Below, one piece after another: positions 51,641 to 60,148 of a DNA stretch of 64,000 nt. Each line of letters begins with the position of its first letter. Within the stretch, counting starts at the first letter, position 1. The position numbers and the translations under genes were made by a program. Source of the DNA: JAGQNT01 sp964426605 (GTDB lineage: Bacteria > Patescibacteriota > Saccharimonadia > Saccharimonadales > UBA4665); the NCBI GenBank assembly GCA_964426605.1, contig CAYRQK010000001.1:62001-126000 (forward strand). Direction: 5' to 3'. The notes beneath the pieces were generated by a model. The model saw nothing but the letters and a program-made list of their open reading frames with translations, did no database searches and was not told the DNA's origin.

Positions 51641-53857
51641 ATGAACTGGTTACGCTTATTGCCGCTTTTTTTGCTGGGAGGCGCCAATATTGCCATTGCT
51701 GGCTTGGTTATGACACGTGACTTTCGCAAGGTTACCAACCGAGCCTTTGCTGGCTTTGTGCTTGGTATTGGTGTGTGGGTGATTGGTATTGCTGGTTTCT
51801 TACTTTCGCAGAATCAAGCTAGTGCACTGCTATGGGCACGGATCTACTATTTTGCGCCACTACTAATTGCCGTATCAGGCTACTTCTTTGCCCGTAGTTT
51901 CCCGTCAGAAGCAAAACTGAGAAGTCGGCTCCTCTATCCTTTGCTTATACCATTTGTGCTTTTGACTGCTATTTTACTGTTTCAACCCGACTACTTTACG
52001 AAACGGCTCATCTATCATAGTTGGGGTAAAGAAGTACTACTAGGTCAGCCCGTCTATGCAATTTACACCATTTACATATTGTTATTTTTCGCAATTATTC
52101 TATGGGGCATGTACCGGAAGTCACTTCGTTTACGTGGCATTTATGCACAGCAGGCTCGACTTTTCTTCCAGACGTTAACGATTGCCGCTGTCTTTGGCAT
52201 GCTTTTCAACTTACTACTGCCGCTTTTTCATAACTATCGGCTGATTGGACTTGGGCCACTCTTTACGAGCATTTCTGTTCTGGGAATTGGCTATAGTATT
52301 GCAAGGCACCGTATGTTCGATATTCGGCTGGTTATTGCCCGAGCGCTTGGTTACGCATCTTCGCTGGTTGTTTTAGCGGCGCTATATGGGTTTATCGTGT
52401 TTGGCATTGCCAATCTGTTGTTTGACTTGCAGCTATCGCTGATGGCGCAGGTATATTTATCGGCCGCGACCGGGCTGGCTGCGTTGTCGTTTCAACGAAT
52501 CAAGAGTTTTTTCGACAAAGGTACCAATGCCATATTTTACCGAGATGGCTACGACGTGCAAGAGCTATTTGACCAGTTGAATAAGGTGTTGGTATCCAGT
52601 TTGGACGTGCATTATTTGATGAGTCAGAGTATCTCGGTTATCGAAACTGCCCTGAAGCCTAGCTATGCACTCATTGGACTGCGAAAGAACGATGACGACG
52701 AAGGCTATCGGTTGTTCTCGTCGCAGGAACACATTTTTCGACAGGTTGACATCGATCGTGTTCGCCACTTGACGCTGCGCGTTCATCGCAAGGTTATCGT
52801 AGCTGACTATCTGGACGATGCGAAATACCGCGAACTGAAAGAGCTAATGCTAACAAACAACGTCGCAGTAATTGTGCGGTTGGCTCAGGATGTACGCCGC
52901 ACCCAGGAGGGGCTAGGCTATTTGGTGCTCGGTAACAAGCGCAGTGGTAACCCCTACACCGAGCAAGATATCCAAGCACTTGATACGGTGGCCAACGAAC
53001 TGTTTATTGCCATACAGAACGCTTTGCATTACGAGGAAATTCAACAGTTCAATGAAGTGCTGCAGAGTCGGGTTGACGATGCGACGCGCAAGTTGCGGCG
53101 TACCAACGAGAAGTTAAAGGCGCTCGACGAAACTAAAGACGACTTTATCAGCATGGCCAGCCACCAGCTGCGTACTCCGTTGACCTCTGTAAAAGGCTAC
53201 CTCAGCATGGTCTTGGAGGAGGATGCTGGTAAGATTAACGCCACGCAGCAAAAAATGCTGGGTCAGGCCTTTGTCAGTAGTCAGCGCATGGTCTACCTGA
53301 TAGCTGACCTCTTGAACGTGTCGCGACTCAAAACGGGCAAATTTGTCATCGAACGTACGCCCACTAATCTGGCGACCATGATAGATGAGGAGTTGGCTCA
53401 GTTAACAGAGACGGCCGCGTCACGAAACATCACTCTGACCTATCGCAAACCCAAAGATTTCCCGGCACTACCGCTGGACGAAACCAAGACTCGCCAGGTC
53501 ATCATGAATTTCGTAGACAATGCCATCTACTACACCCCGGCAGGCGGCCACATAGCGGTGGAGCTGGTAGATAACCCCACCTCTGTTGAACTCCGGGTTG
53601 TCGACGACGGCATAGGGGTGCCCGCCCACGAGCAGCACCATCTGTTTACCAAGTTTTACCGGGCCCGCAACGCCCAAAAAGCTCGTCCTGACGGCACTGG
53701 ACTAGGCCTGTTCATGGCAAAAAAGGTGGTCATAGCCCAGGGCGGCAGCGTTATATTCGAGAGCGCCGAGGGCAAGGGCAGCACCTTTGGTTTCTTATTC
53801 CCCAAACCGACCCCTGTAAAACCCGCCAAACTCCCCGTCGCCAAAATAAAATCCTAA
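51641..53857 (+). CDS. Membrane sensor histidine kinase (7TM, GAF, HisKA, HATPase)
   Basis: 738 residues. About seven or eight N-terminal membrane helices (1-290), a GAF-like domain (about 300-460), a coiled linker (LRRTNEKLKALDETKDDFIS), HisKA with MASHQLRTPLTSVKGY, and HATPase with N box NFVDNAIYYTP, G1 DDGIGVP and G2 GTGLGLFMAKK. Complete. No response regulator is adjacent; the receiver proteins at 45510 and 45921 are the nearest. Confidence 0.93.
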   Translation: MNWLRLLPLFLLGGANIAIAGLVMTRDFRKVTNRAFAGFVLGIGVWVIGIAGFLLSQNQASALLWARIYYFAPLLIAVSGYFFARSFPSEAKLRSRLLYPLLIPFVLLTAILLFQPDYFTKRLIYHSWGKEVLLGQPVYAIYTIYILLFFAIILWGMYRKSLRLRGIYAQQARLFFQTLTIAAVFGMLFNLLLPLFHNYRLIGLGPLFTSISVLGIGYSIARHRMFDIRLVIARALGYASSLVVLAALYGFIVFGIANLLFDLQLSLMAQVYLSAATGLAALSFQRIKSFFDKGTNAIFYRDGYDVQELFDQLNKVLVSSLDVHYLMSQSISVIETALKPSYALIGLRKNDDDEGYRLFSSQEHIFRQVDIDRVRHLTLRVHRKVIVADYLDDAKYRELKELMLTNNVAVIVRLAQDVRRTQEGLGYLVLGNKRSGNPYTEQDIQALDTVANELFIAIQNALHYEEIQQFNEVLQSRVDDATRKLRRTNEKLKALDETKDDFISMASHQLRTPLTSVKGYLSMVLEEDAGKINATQQKMLGQAFVSSQRMVYLIADLLNVSRLKTGKFVIERTPTNLATMIDEELAQLTETAASRNITLTYRKPKDFPALPLDETKTRQVIMNFVDNAIYYTPAGGHIAVELVDNPTSVELRVVDDGIGVPAHEQHHLFTKFYRARNAQKARPDGTGLGLFMAKKVVIAQGGSVIFESAEGKGSTFGFLFPKPTPVKPAKLPVAKIKS

Positions 53858-53900
53858 CAGGGGTGACATATCTGTTAGGGGCTTTAAGCCCCGACATTTT
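53853..53900 (+). terminator. Double-hairpin terminator of the histidine kinase gene
   Basis: Hairpin CCTAACAG/CTGTTAGG over the stop codon, then GGGGCTTTAAGCCCC followed by GACATTTT. Confidence 0.65.
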
Positions 53901-53940
53901 ATAAAATATCCCTTAACAGATACGGCCAAGCATAAAGGTG

Positions 53941-53969
53941 TTGACATAAACGACATAATGTGGTAAATT
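53941..53969 (+). promoter_or_regulatory. Promoter of the structured leader and secreted protein
   Basis: TTGACA, 17 bases ending in TGTGG, TAAATT. Transcription would start near 53976, leaving about 320 untranslated bases before the ATG at 54300. Confidence 0.65.
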
Positions 53970-53975
53970 GTTATG

Positions 53976-54299
53976 CATAACCATTTGCGTGTGGTGGACA
54001 CCGGTGGGGAGGAAATTTAACAATTCGATTTGCATCTCGTTTGCTCACAATGTTGTTCCATTTCAAATTGAAGCAAACTAGGTAGACATTGGGTTTGTAA
54101 GCCTGCTTGAGAACTTCGGTTCTCGCAAGGCATCGACCCATGTATCAACTACTATTTAGAGAACACTCTTCATCTATTCTTCCGGTAGGATACGGCTTAT
54201 TGCTCGCAATACATTGCTAGTGGCAAGTCGTACCCTACAGGGGTTCGTCCAGCAGGAAAGTCCTGTATGAAACAACGAATCCCTTAAGGAGGGATCAGC
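53976..54299 (+). ncRNA. Long structured leader or small RNA upstream of the secreted protein
   Basis: About 320 bases without a gene but full of hairpins: GTTTGC/GCAAAC (54039-54078), GAGAAC-TTCG-GTTCTC (54109-54124), a long GTAGGATACGGCTT/AAGTCGTACCCTAC stem (54186-54238), and GGGGTTCGT/ACGAATCCC enclosing CAGGA-AAG-TCCTG (54239-54283), ending just before AAGGAGG. UUCG and other stable loops suggest an RNA that works as such. No known riboswitch recognised. Confidence 0.5.
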
Positions 54300-55340
54300 A
54301 TGAAGAAATTCATCATGATGCTCCTCGTGAGTGTCGCCACCCTGGCCCTCGGCCTCGTCGGACTCTCGAGCCCGTCGTTCGCTGGTGGCAGCAACACCCC
54401 GACCTGCACGGTCAACGATGCTGGCACTACCCTGTGCTCATCTGCTTCGGCCGGTGCAGCCTCGACCAGTATCAGCATCACCAATGCTGACAAGGCCACC
54501 GCCAAGGGCGTGACCAACGTCTACTTCGTTCAGTCGAAGGGTGCTACCAAGGCACAGAAGCGGGGCACGCACTACACGCTGAAGCACGCGACGACGCTCA
54601 AGACATCTTGGCGCGTGGATCGCGGTTTCGGCTGGCACGCCAAGACTTACCCGAAGGGTTACACCTTCATCAAGGGCAAGGACGGCTACTGGCACGATCC
54701 CAAGTGCTGGAACAGCGTCGTTGGAATTCCCAAGGGGAAGACCAAGGTCGGCCACATGATCCGTACGAAGATCATCGTGCACCAGTACTGGACTGCCAAG
54801 GCAACTGCCAAGGCAACTGCGTCTGGTTCGGGTGTGGCTTCTGCTTCTTGCACGGTCAATGGTGCTTCGGCGTTTGCCAAGGCTACCTACGAACTCATGG
54901 CTTCGGCCACGGCTTCGGCGACTGTTAAGGGTTCGTCCTGGGCTTCTGCTTCGGCAGCTGCACGGAGTGCTGCACAGCGCAAGCTGAGTAGTCTGAAGTC
55001 GCAGGCCCAGGCCACAGCGATGGCGACGGCAAGTGTCAAGGCTTCTGCTTCGGCAGTAGCTGGCGCAAATTGCTTTAGCAGCAGTACGCCCGGCACTCCG
55101 GTTCCTCCGACGTGTGAGTCTGTATACGGTCCAGGTTACACTGGTACGTATCCCAATTGCACCAAGGACGGCACCACTACGCCGGCACCGCCGACAACCG
55201 CCCCGGGTCCCAACCCGACTGATCCCCCCGTGGGACAGCCTGGCGGCAGTGGTTCACACCAGTGCTGGTCGGAGACGACAGGTCTACCTGTTGACGCATT
55301 GCCGAATGGCACATGCCCTCCGGGCTCATTCGGTGCTTGA
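54300..55340 (+). CDS. Secreted Ala/Ser/Thr-rich protein, unknown
   Basis: 346 residues. Signal peptide (MKKFIMMLLVSVATLALGLV, ending SSPSFA), then Ala/Ser/Thr/Lys-rich segments (TAKATAKATASGSGVASASC; ASATASATVKGSSWASAS) around a central block with paired Trp and basic residues (TSWRVDRGFGWHAKTYPKGY), then a Pro/Thr/Gly-rich tail with four Cys. No LPXTG signal. Codons end in C or G far more than in neighbouring genes, which suggests very high expression or foreign origin. A strong promoter, long leader and GGAGGG ribosome site fit high expression. Confidence 0.75.
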   Translation: MKKFIMMLLVSVATLALGLVGLSSPSFAGGSNTPTCTVNDAGTTLCSSASAGAASTSISITNADKATAKGVTNVYFVQSKGATKAQKRGTHYTLKHATTLKTSWRVDRGFGWHAKTYPKGYTFIKGKDGYWHDPKCWNSVVGIPKGKTKVGHMIRTKIIVHQYWTAKATAKATASGSGVASASCTVNGASAFAKATYELMASATASATVKGSSWASASAAARSAAQRKLSSLKSQAQATAMATASVKASASAVAGANCFSSSTPGTPVPPTCESVYGPGYTGTYPNCTKDGTTTPAPPTTAPGPNPTDPPVGQPGGSGSHQCWSETTGLPVDALPNGTCPPGSFGA

Positions 55341-55425
55341 TAAGTAGTAGTTGATGGTGGTGTGAGTACTAGGTTTTGTATCGTTCTTCGGGGCAATACA
55401 ACTATCTTTTACTCGTACCGCAGAT

Positions 55426-55492
55426 CGGTCGCTGGTTGTATCCAAAGTTTTCTCCATTCCAGGAGACAAACCCACAGATACACCAGCGACCG
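55426..55492 (+). promoter_or_regulatory. Large hairpin upstream of the LPNTG protein
   Basis: Arms CGGTCGCTGGTTGTATC and GATACACCAGCGACCG pair over about 16 bp with one bulge, around a 34-base loop. It may end the preceding transcript or act in the leader of the next gene, whose ATG is 98 bases on. Confidence 0.55.
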
Positions 55493-55589
55493 ATACACCA
55501 ACCCTTACACATTCAATGTCTATCTAGTTTGTAACGTTAATCCCCACATAATAATCAATCCGACAAGGATAGAAAGAGAGTATTCAATC

Positions 55590-56393
55590 ATGAAGACTTC
55601 TAAGCTCTTGACTGCTGCCCTGGTTGCTGCCAGTGTTGTAGCTGTTCCTATGACGGCCGTTGCTGATTTTTATCCAGCCAATCGTCCGACCTACACGTGC
55701 GTTACCCCTACGAACTGTACTGGTGCCGACCACGTGACATTTGACTCATTCACAAACAACCCCGTTGTTGGTGATGAGCGCCCATTCCTCGCTGGTAGCC
55801 TTGGTGGCACCAACGTTGCTGACCGCATCAAAGTGAAAGACGGCGATCAAATTGTACTGCGTATGTACGTGCACAATAACGCCGATGCTACTCTGATGGG
55901 TGGCGAAGCAAACACTGTTGCTAAGAACGTTAAAGTGAAGGTGATTGTACCAACTGCCAGCCAGAAGGACACAAACCTGATTGGTTTCATCAGCGCCGAT
56001 AACGCCAACCCTGGCACTATCAACGACACGATGAGCCTGTACGGTGATAACAACTTTACCGTGAGCTACGTTGCCGGTTCTGCCAAGTTCCAGCACGCTG
56101 CTGATGGTGTCAACCAGACGACCGTTGCCGTAAGTGACGACATTGTGAATGGTGGCGCCAACCTCGGTAACATCAATGGTTGTTTCGCGTACTCTGGTTA
56201 CGTTACGTTGACCGTTAAGGTTAATATGCCTGGTACGCCTCCAGTCACGCCCCCTACTACGCCCAAGACTCCTACAACTCCAACCACGTTGCCAAACACT
56301 GGCGCTGGTCAAGTTGTTGGTCTGTTTGCTGCAGTCGCTGCTTTCAGCGGTCTTGCGTACCGTGTAGTACTGAGCCGTCGTCAGACTCGCTAA
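55590..56393 (+). CDS. Cell-wall protein with LPNTG sorting signal
   Basis: 267 residues from ATG 55590. Signal peptide (LLTAALVAASVVAVPMTAVA), beta-rich domain (about 30-215; VKDGDQIVLRMYVHNNAD, NVKVKVIVPTASQ) like a DUF11-type or adhesin fold, Pro/Thr linker, then LPNTGAGQ, hydrophobic segment and SRRQTR. A standard sortase substrate. Other LPXTG-like variants in this window are LSNTG and PDTG. Confidence 0.85.
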   Translation: MKTSKLLTAALVAASVVAVPMTAVADFYPANRPTYTCVTPTNCTGADHVTFDSFTNNPVVGDERPFLAGSLGGTNVADRIKVKDGDQIVLRMYVHNNADATLMGGEANTVAKNVKVKVIVPTASQKDTNLIGFISADNANPGTINDTMSLYGDNNFTVSYVAGSAKFQHAADGVNQTTVAVSDDIVNGGANLGNINGCFAYSGYVTLTVKVNMPGTPPVTPPTTPKTPTTPTTLPNTGAGQVVGLFAAVAAFSGLAYRVVLSRRQTR

Positions 56394-56700
56394 TAACGAA
56401 TGTTATTAGTACGGCTGTCAAAGCTGTGGATAAGCACTAGCGCTTGAACACATTTTGTGCTACAGTTCTAGTTAGTTTAACGAGCACTGACTGACCGCTC
56501 CAACAAACACTCTTAGCCAAAATCCCCCCTCGGCTTGCCGGGTGGGGGATTTTGCATGCCTGCCTCTGTTATATTGGCTGATATAACTTTCGGTGCTCGG
56601 TAAATTTGAACAAGCTCAAATTTGCCTGTGCGCCTCTGTTATGGTATGCTTTTTCAGTTGTTTTACGTCTATAAATCCGTAGGTTGTACGATAAAGATGA
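56394..56700. other. Intergenic stretch between LPNTG gene and tRNA-Glu
   Basis: Contains a single DnaA-box sequence TGTGGATAA (56425-56433), the terminator at 56519-56553, the element GCCTCTGTTAT twice (about 56564 and 56632) and a hairpin GGTAAATTTGA/TCAAATTTGCC (56599-56626). No gene seen. A tRNA promoter of the TATAATCACCCCTGTT type is not present here. Confidence 0.5.
56519..56553 (+). terminator. Rho-independent terminator after the LPNTG gene
   Basis: Arms AAAATCCCCC and GGGGGATTTT around CTCGGCTTGCCGGGT, about 125 bases past the stop. Confidence 0.8.
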
Positions 56701-56775
56701 GGTCCCGTCGTCTAGCGGTTAGGACACCAGGTTTTCATCCTGGCAATCGGAGTTCGATTCTCCGCGGGATCACCA
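56701..56775 (+). tRNA. tRNA-Glu (anticodon TTC)
   Basis: 75 bases with encoded CCA. Acceptor GGTCCCG pairs with CGGGATC; anticodon arm CCAGG-TTTTCAT-CCTGG; T-loop AGTTCGATTCT. Confidence 0.97.
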
Positions 56776-56815
56776 TAGTAAAAGGCTCACCGAAAGGTGG
56801 GCCTTTTACTATGGT
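56772..56815 (+). terminator. Terminator of tRNA-Glu
   Basis: Arms ACCATAGTAAAAGGC and GCCTTTTACTATGGT, with an inner hairpin CACC-GAAA-GGTG; starts within the tRNA CCA. Confidence 0.88.
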
Positions 56816-56842
56816 GAGCTTGCGCAGCAAGCACGAACTCCG

Positions 56843-56926
56843 AAGGAGTGCGATAGCTAGGAACACGCGCAGGAGCTTGCTCCGAGCATGCGACGACGAT
56901 ATATCCGAAGGATATTCTCCGCGGGA
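56843..56926 (+). repeat. Interrupted copy of the tRNA-Glu 3' half in a hairpin-rich tract
   Basis: AAGGAGTGCGA (56843-56853) and ATTCTCCGCGGGA (56914-56926) repeat the tRNA-Glu T-arm and acceptor strand, split at the T-loop by a 60-base insert (56854-56913). The insert has the hairpin GGAGC-TT-GCTCC flanked by CGCGCAG and CGAGCA, the same flanks as behind tRNA-Pro. More mini-hairpins surround it: GCTTGC-GCA-GCAAGC, ACTCC-GAA-GGAGT, ATATCC-GAA-GGATAT. Confidence 0.75.
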
Positions 56927-56980
56927 CGACGCTATAAATTCTAGTCACAAGCGTGATAAAATACAGCCAAAGGGGTGGGA

Positions 56981-58273
56981 ATGTTTACGAAGCAAACGAT
57001 TCGAGATATTGATGTAGACGGCAAGACGGTACTGCTGCGCGCCGACTTTAATGTGCCGATGGAGCAAGGCAAGATTGCCAGTGATTTTCGCATCACCCAG
57101 ACGCTGCCAACCATCAATTATTTGCTGGAGCGAGGGGTACGACTCGTCATCTGTTCGCACTTAGGTCGCCCAGACGGTAAGCCAAATGCTGCCGAGAGCC
57201 TGTTTCCGGTAGCCAAGTATCTGGGTGAGTTGCTAGGCAAAGACAAAGTATCGTTTGTGAGGGATTGTGTCGGGCCAGAGGTGCAAAAAGCGGTGCAGGG
57301 CTTACAGCCGGGCCAGGTATTGATACTCGAAAATCTGCGTTTTCACCCAGAAGAAGAGCAGAATGACACTGCCTTCGCTAAGGAGCTGGCCAGTGTAGCA
57401 GACGTGTTTGTGCAGGACGCATTTGGGGCAGCCCACCGGGCACACGCCAGTACCGATGCCGTCACGCAGTTTTTGCCGAGCGTGGCGGGCTTGTTGCTGG
57501 AAAAAGAGGTTGATACTATCACCACCGTTATGCAAAATCCTACGCGACCGCTAATGGCGATTGTGGGCGGTGCCAAAATATCCGACAAGATCGATATTAT
57601 CAATAAATTTATCGATATTGCCGACATCGTGGCAGTCGGTGGTGCCATGGCCAATACATTTTTGTTGGCGGAGGGCATTGAGGTGGGTGACAGTTTGGTC
57701 GAGAAGCAGGACGTAGTGGTGGCCAAGGGCATCATGAAACGGGCTGCTACCAAAGCCAAAGACAATGATTTCGTATTTTACCTGCCACAAGACGGCGTGG
57801 TTGCCACCAAGATTGATAAAACGGCACCAACTCGCATTGTCGATTGGAGTGCCCATGTGATTGCCGATATCGAACATTACCCAAAGCGGGTACCAGTGAT
57901 GGCGACCCGCATTGAGCCGCACGAACGGATACTCGACATTGGCCCGTTCTCGGCATCGTTTATTGCAGGCTGTTTGCAGCTGGCTGAAACGGTGGTGTGG
58001 AACGGTTCGATGGGTGTGGCGGAAACACCAGGACTGCGGGGGTCAATTGGACCGACAGCGCATGGCACCGACATCGTTATCGAGTCGATTATTGGTCAAT
58101 ACGGCCACAAACCGTTTAGTGTGGTGGGCGGTGGTGATACCACGAGCTATTTGGAGAATCACAAATTGATTGATGTGTTTAACCATGTGTCGACTGGCGG
58201 CGGGGCGAGCTTGGAGCTGATGGCTGGTCGGCCACTGCCGGGTGTCGACGCACTCATGGATAAACAAGGGTGA
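56981..58273 (+). CDS. pgk: Phosphoglycerate kinase
   Basis: 430 residues from ATG 56981 (an in-frame GTG at 56975 lies within the ribosome site AAAGGGGTGGGA). Glycolytic enzyme making ATP from 1,3-bisphosphoglycerate. Motifs LLRADFNVPM, SHLGRPDGKP, NLRFHPEEEQND, VGGAKISDKIDI and VVGGGDTTSYL are all present. Upstream of tpiA on the same strand. Confidence 0.96.
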   Translation: MFTKQTIRDIDVDGKTVLLRADFNVPMEQGKIASDFRITQTLPTINYLLERGVRLVICSHLGRPDGKPNAAESLFPVAKYLGELLGKDKVSFVRDCVGPEVQKAVQGLQPGQVLILENLRFHPEEEQNDTAFAKELASVADVFVQDAFGAAHRAHASTDAVTQFLPSVAGLLLEKEVDTITTVMQNPTRPLMAIVGGAKISDKIDIINKFIDIADIVAVGGAMANTFLLAEGIEVGDSLVEKQDVVVAKGIMKRAATKAKDNDFVFYLPQDGVVATKIDKTAPTRIVDWSAHVIADIEHYPKRVPVMATRIEPHERILDIGPFSASFIAGCLQLAETVVWNGSMGVAETPGLRGSIGPTAHGTDIVIESIIGQYGHKPFSVVGGGDTTSYLENHKLIDVFNHVSTGGGASLELMAGRPLPGVDALMDKQG

Positions 58274-58292
58274 TACAATAGGTTTTAAGCAT

Positions 58293-58430
58293 ATGCGTAA
58301 AAAATTAATCGTTGCCAACTGGTACGTGCCCCATGAGACAAACCTACGGTTTTTCTCATCGCGCCGGCAAAAAGGTGCGACTTTTTGTCGGGCTGCTCTT
58401 TTCCCGATCATAGGAGAGTACAATGCGTAA
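58293..58430 (+). other. Duplicated tpiA start fused to the two-hairpin element (45-codon frame)
   Basis: 58293-58322 repeats the first ten codons of tpiA (MRKKLIVANW) with three differences, all synonymous (AAA/AAG twice, GTT/GTC). The copy then runs into the two-hairpin repeat and stays open for 45 codons to a TAA at 58428-58430, overlapping the true tpiA start at 58423. The tpiA ribosome site lies inside this frame, so it could act as a coupled leader, or it is the scar of an insertion. Confidence 0.7.
58333..58405 (+). repeat. Two-hairpin repeat element, copy 2
   Basis: Hairpin I ATGAGACAAACC-TAC-GGTTTTTCTCAT; hairpin II CCGGCAAAAA-GGTGCGAC-TTTTTGTCGG; tail CTGCTCTTTTCCC. Close to the copy at 12726-12799 in the other orientation. 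Confidence 0.75.
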
Positions 58431-59196
58431 GAAGTTAATCGTCGCCAACTGGAAAATGAACCTCAATGTACAGCAGGCCAGCTTGCTGGTGCACCGACTG
58501 GACCAACGGATCAAGATTCGTAATGACGTCGAGATCGTACTAGCCCCGAGCTTGCTCACGCTCCAGCCTGTAAGCCTGGAGATTGATCGGCGCAAGTTCC
58601 GTTTGGCCGCCCAAAATGCCTATTACCGCGATGAGGGCGCCTATACCGGTGAGGTCAGCTATACCATGCTGCACGACCTGGTACACTACGTTATTATTGG
58701 CCATTCTGAGCGCCGGCTGTATTTCGGTGATACTCTTGAGGTAGTACGGAGTAAAGTCGCTGCGGCAGTGCGCAACAAGCTTATGCCAATACTTTGTGTC
58801 GGCGAAACGGCAGAAGAGCGCAAAGCCGGCGAGACCAAGCAGGTTCTGCACGATCAACTGACCACTGCACTGGCCGACCTGACCAGCGAGGGCGTAGAGA
58901 ATCTCGTGATTGGCTACGAGCCACGCTGGGCCATCGGTACTGGTGTGACAGCTAAGCCAGCGCAGATCAACGATGCTATTGCGTTTATTCGCAGTAATGT
59001 TGCCGAGTTATATGGCAAGACGTTATCTGAGGATATGCGAGTTATATACGGTGCTGGTGTTGAGCCCGACTATGTGCACGGTGTATTGGCGCTGGATTGC
59101 GGTGTCGATGGGCTCCTCGTGGGCGGTGCTAGCTTGAATTACCACAAATTTTCGGACATTGTTGATGCCGCCCACCGCTTGGGCCAGACAAAGTAA
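58423..59196 (+). CDS. tpiA: Triosephosphate isomerase
   Basis: 257 residues from ATG 58423 (AGGAGAG before it). Interconverts DHAP and glyceraldehyde-3-phosphate. NWKMN with the catalytic Lys, GHSERR with the catalytic His, YEPRWAIGTG with the catalytic Glu and the phosphate-binding GVDGLLVGGASL are intact. The start is preceded by a duplicated 5' end and a repeat element. Same strand as pgk. Confidence 0.97.
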   Translation: MRKKLIVANWKMNLNVQQASLLVHRLDQRIKIRNDVEIVLAPSLLTLQPVSLEIDRRKFRLAAQNAYYRDEGAYTGEVSYTMLHDLVHYVIIGHSERRLYFGDTLEVVRSKVAAAVRNKLMPILCVGETAEERKAGETKQVLHDQLTTALADLTSEGVENLVIGYEPRWAIGTGVTAKPAQINDAIAFIRSNVAELYGKTLSEDMRVIYGAGVEPDYVHGVLALDCGVDGLLVGGASLNYHKFSDIVDAAHRLGQTK

Positions 59197-59201
59197 AACA
59201 T

Positions 59202-60104
59202 ATGCCAAGTAAACCTGCCAAAACCACCAATAATAAGATAATGGACGTTGCTCGGCCGGGTACAACCGCCGCTGATCCGTCAGGTAGGCCACTGATTGTC
59301 ACACATCGTGCCGTACTTAAGGACCCTATGGTCGTCGATGATTCGAGTGATGAAATGACGTTCGACGAGCCAAAATTGGTTGCGCCGTCGGTTACCAAAA
59401 TTAAGATTGAACCACTGCATGGCGATGAACCGATCGATGCTCAGACCACAGGCTCAAAGGTAGCCCCCAGTAAGGCGGAGCCGACCGCACCTACGATTGC
59501 TGATTTGGCTAAGCGAGCGGCAGATCGGGCTAAGAACGCGGCCGAGACGGAGTCTGAACCTGAGAAACCACAAAAAATTACTATTAGTGGTGCGCCGAAG
59601 GTTGCGAAGTCACTCGCTGACAAGACACTCAAGGATGAGGCGCCAGAACCGAAGGAGGCTGCTCCTCCAGACTCGGTCGAGGCCGAATTGGAGCCAAAAT
59701 CTGCTACCGATGTAAAGGTTGAGGCACCAGAACCGGAACCAGCCGGCACTGATACGAAGTCGCAAGAAGCCCCCGGACCGGAAGAGGTCGCTGATGGGGA
59801 ATCTGCGGCAGAATCCGAAGGTGATAAGGGTAGTTCTCCAATCGATAAAGAGTTCAGTGAAAAGGCTAAGCAGCAGATGGCGGCCGAGGAGAAACATCGG
59901 ACGGTTATCGATAAGCTGGTCGAGGCGGGCACCTACACGTTACCGATCAATGCTGTAGAGAAGCGCCGTTTTCGCCGTGTGGCGATTGGTCTGACGATCC
60001 TCTTGTTATTAGTTGGTGTGGTGTGGGTTGATTTGGCCCTCGACGCACAGCTGATTACCATCAAGGATATCAAGGCGCCAACCCATTTCTTCCCCGATCG
60101 GTAA
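59202..60104 (+). CDS. Acidic low-complexity protein with C-terminal membrane helix
   Basis: 300 residues from ATG 59202, 5 bases after tpiA. Residues 1-230 are disordered-looking, rich in Glu, Pro, Ala, Ser and Lys (EAPEPEPAGTDTKSQEAPGP). A single helix (VAIGLTILLLLVGVVWVDLA) near the C-terminus leaves a short tail ending THFFPDR. Probably a tail-anchored membrane protein with a long cytoplasmic region. No family recognised. Confidence 0.7.
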   Translation: MPSKPAKTTNNKIMDVARPGTTAADPSGRPLIVTHRAVLKDPMVVDDSSDEMTFDEPKLVAPSVTKIKIEPLHGDEPIDAQTTGSKVAPSKAEPTAPTIADLAKRAADRAKNAAETESEPEKPQKITISGAPKVAKSLADKTLKDEAPEPKEAAPPDSVEAELEPKSATDVKVEAPEPEPAGTDTKSQEAPGPEEVADGESAAESEGDKGSSPIDKEFSEKAKQQMAAEEKHRTVIDKLVEAGTYTLPINAVEKRRFRRVAIGLTILLLLVGVVWVDLALDAQLITIKDIKAPTHFFPDR

Positions 60105-60148
60105 ATACTACCACAACCGTTATGACTAGTATTTGCTAAAATAACAGC

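Noticed and set aside
54186..54283. RNase P-like words CGGCTTAT and AGGAAAGTCC
   Set aside because: They occur in the reverse order to that in RNase P RNA and without the other conserved regions; the second is part of a simple CAGGA-AAG-TCCTG hairpin.
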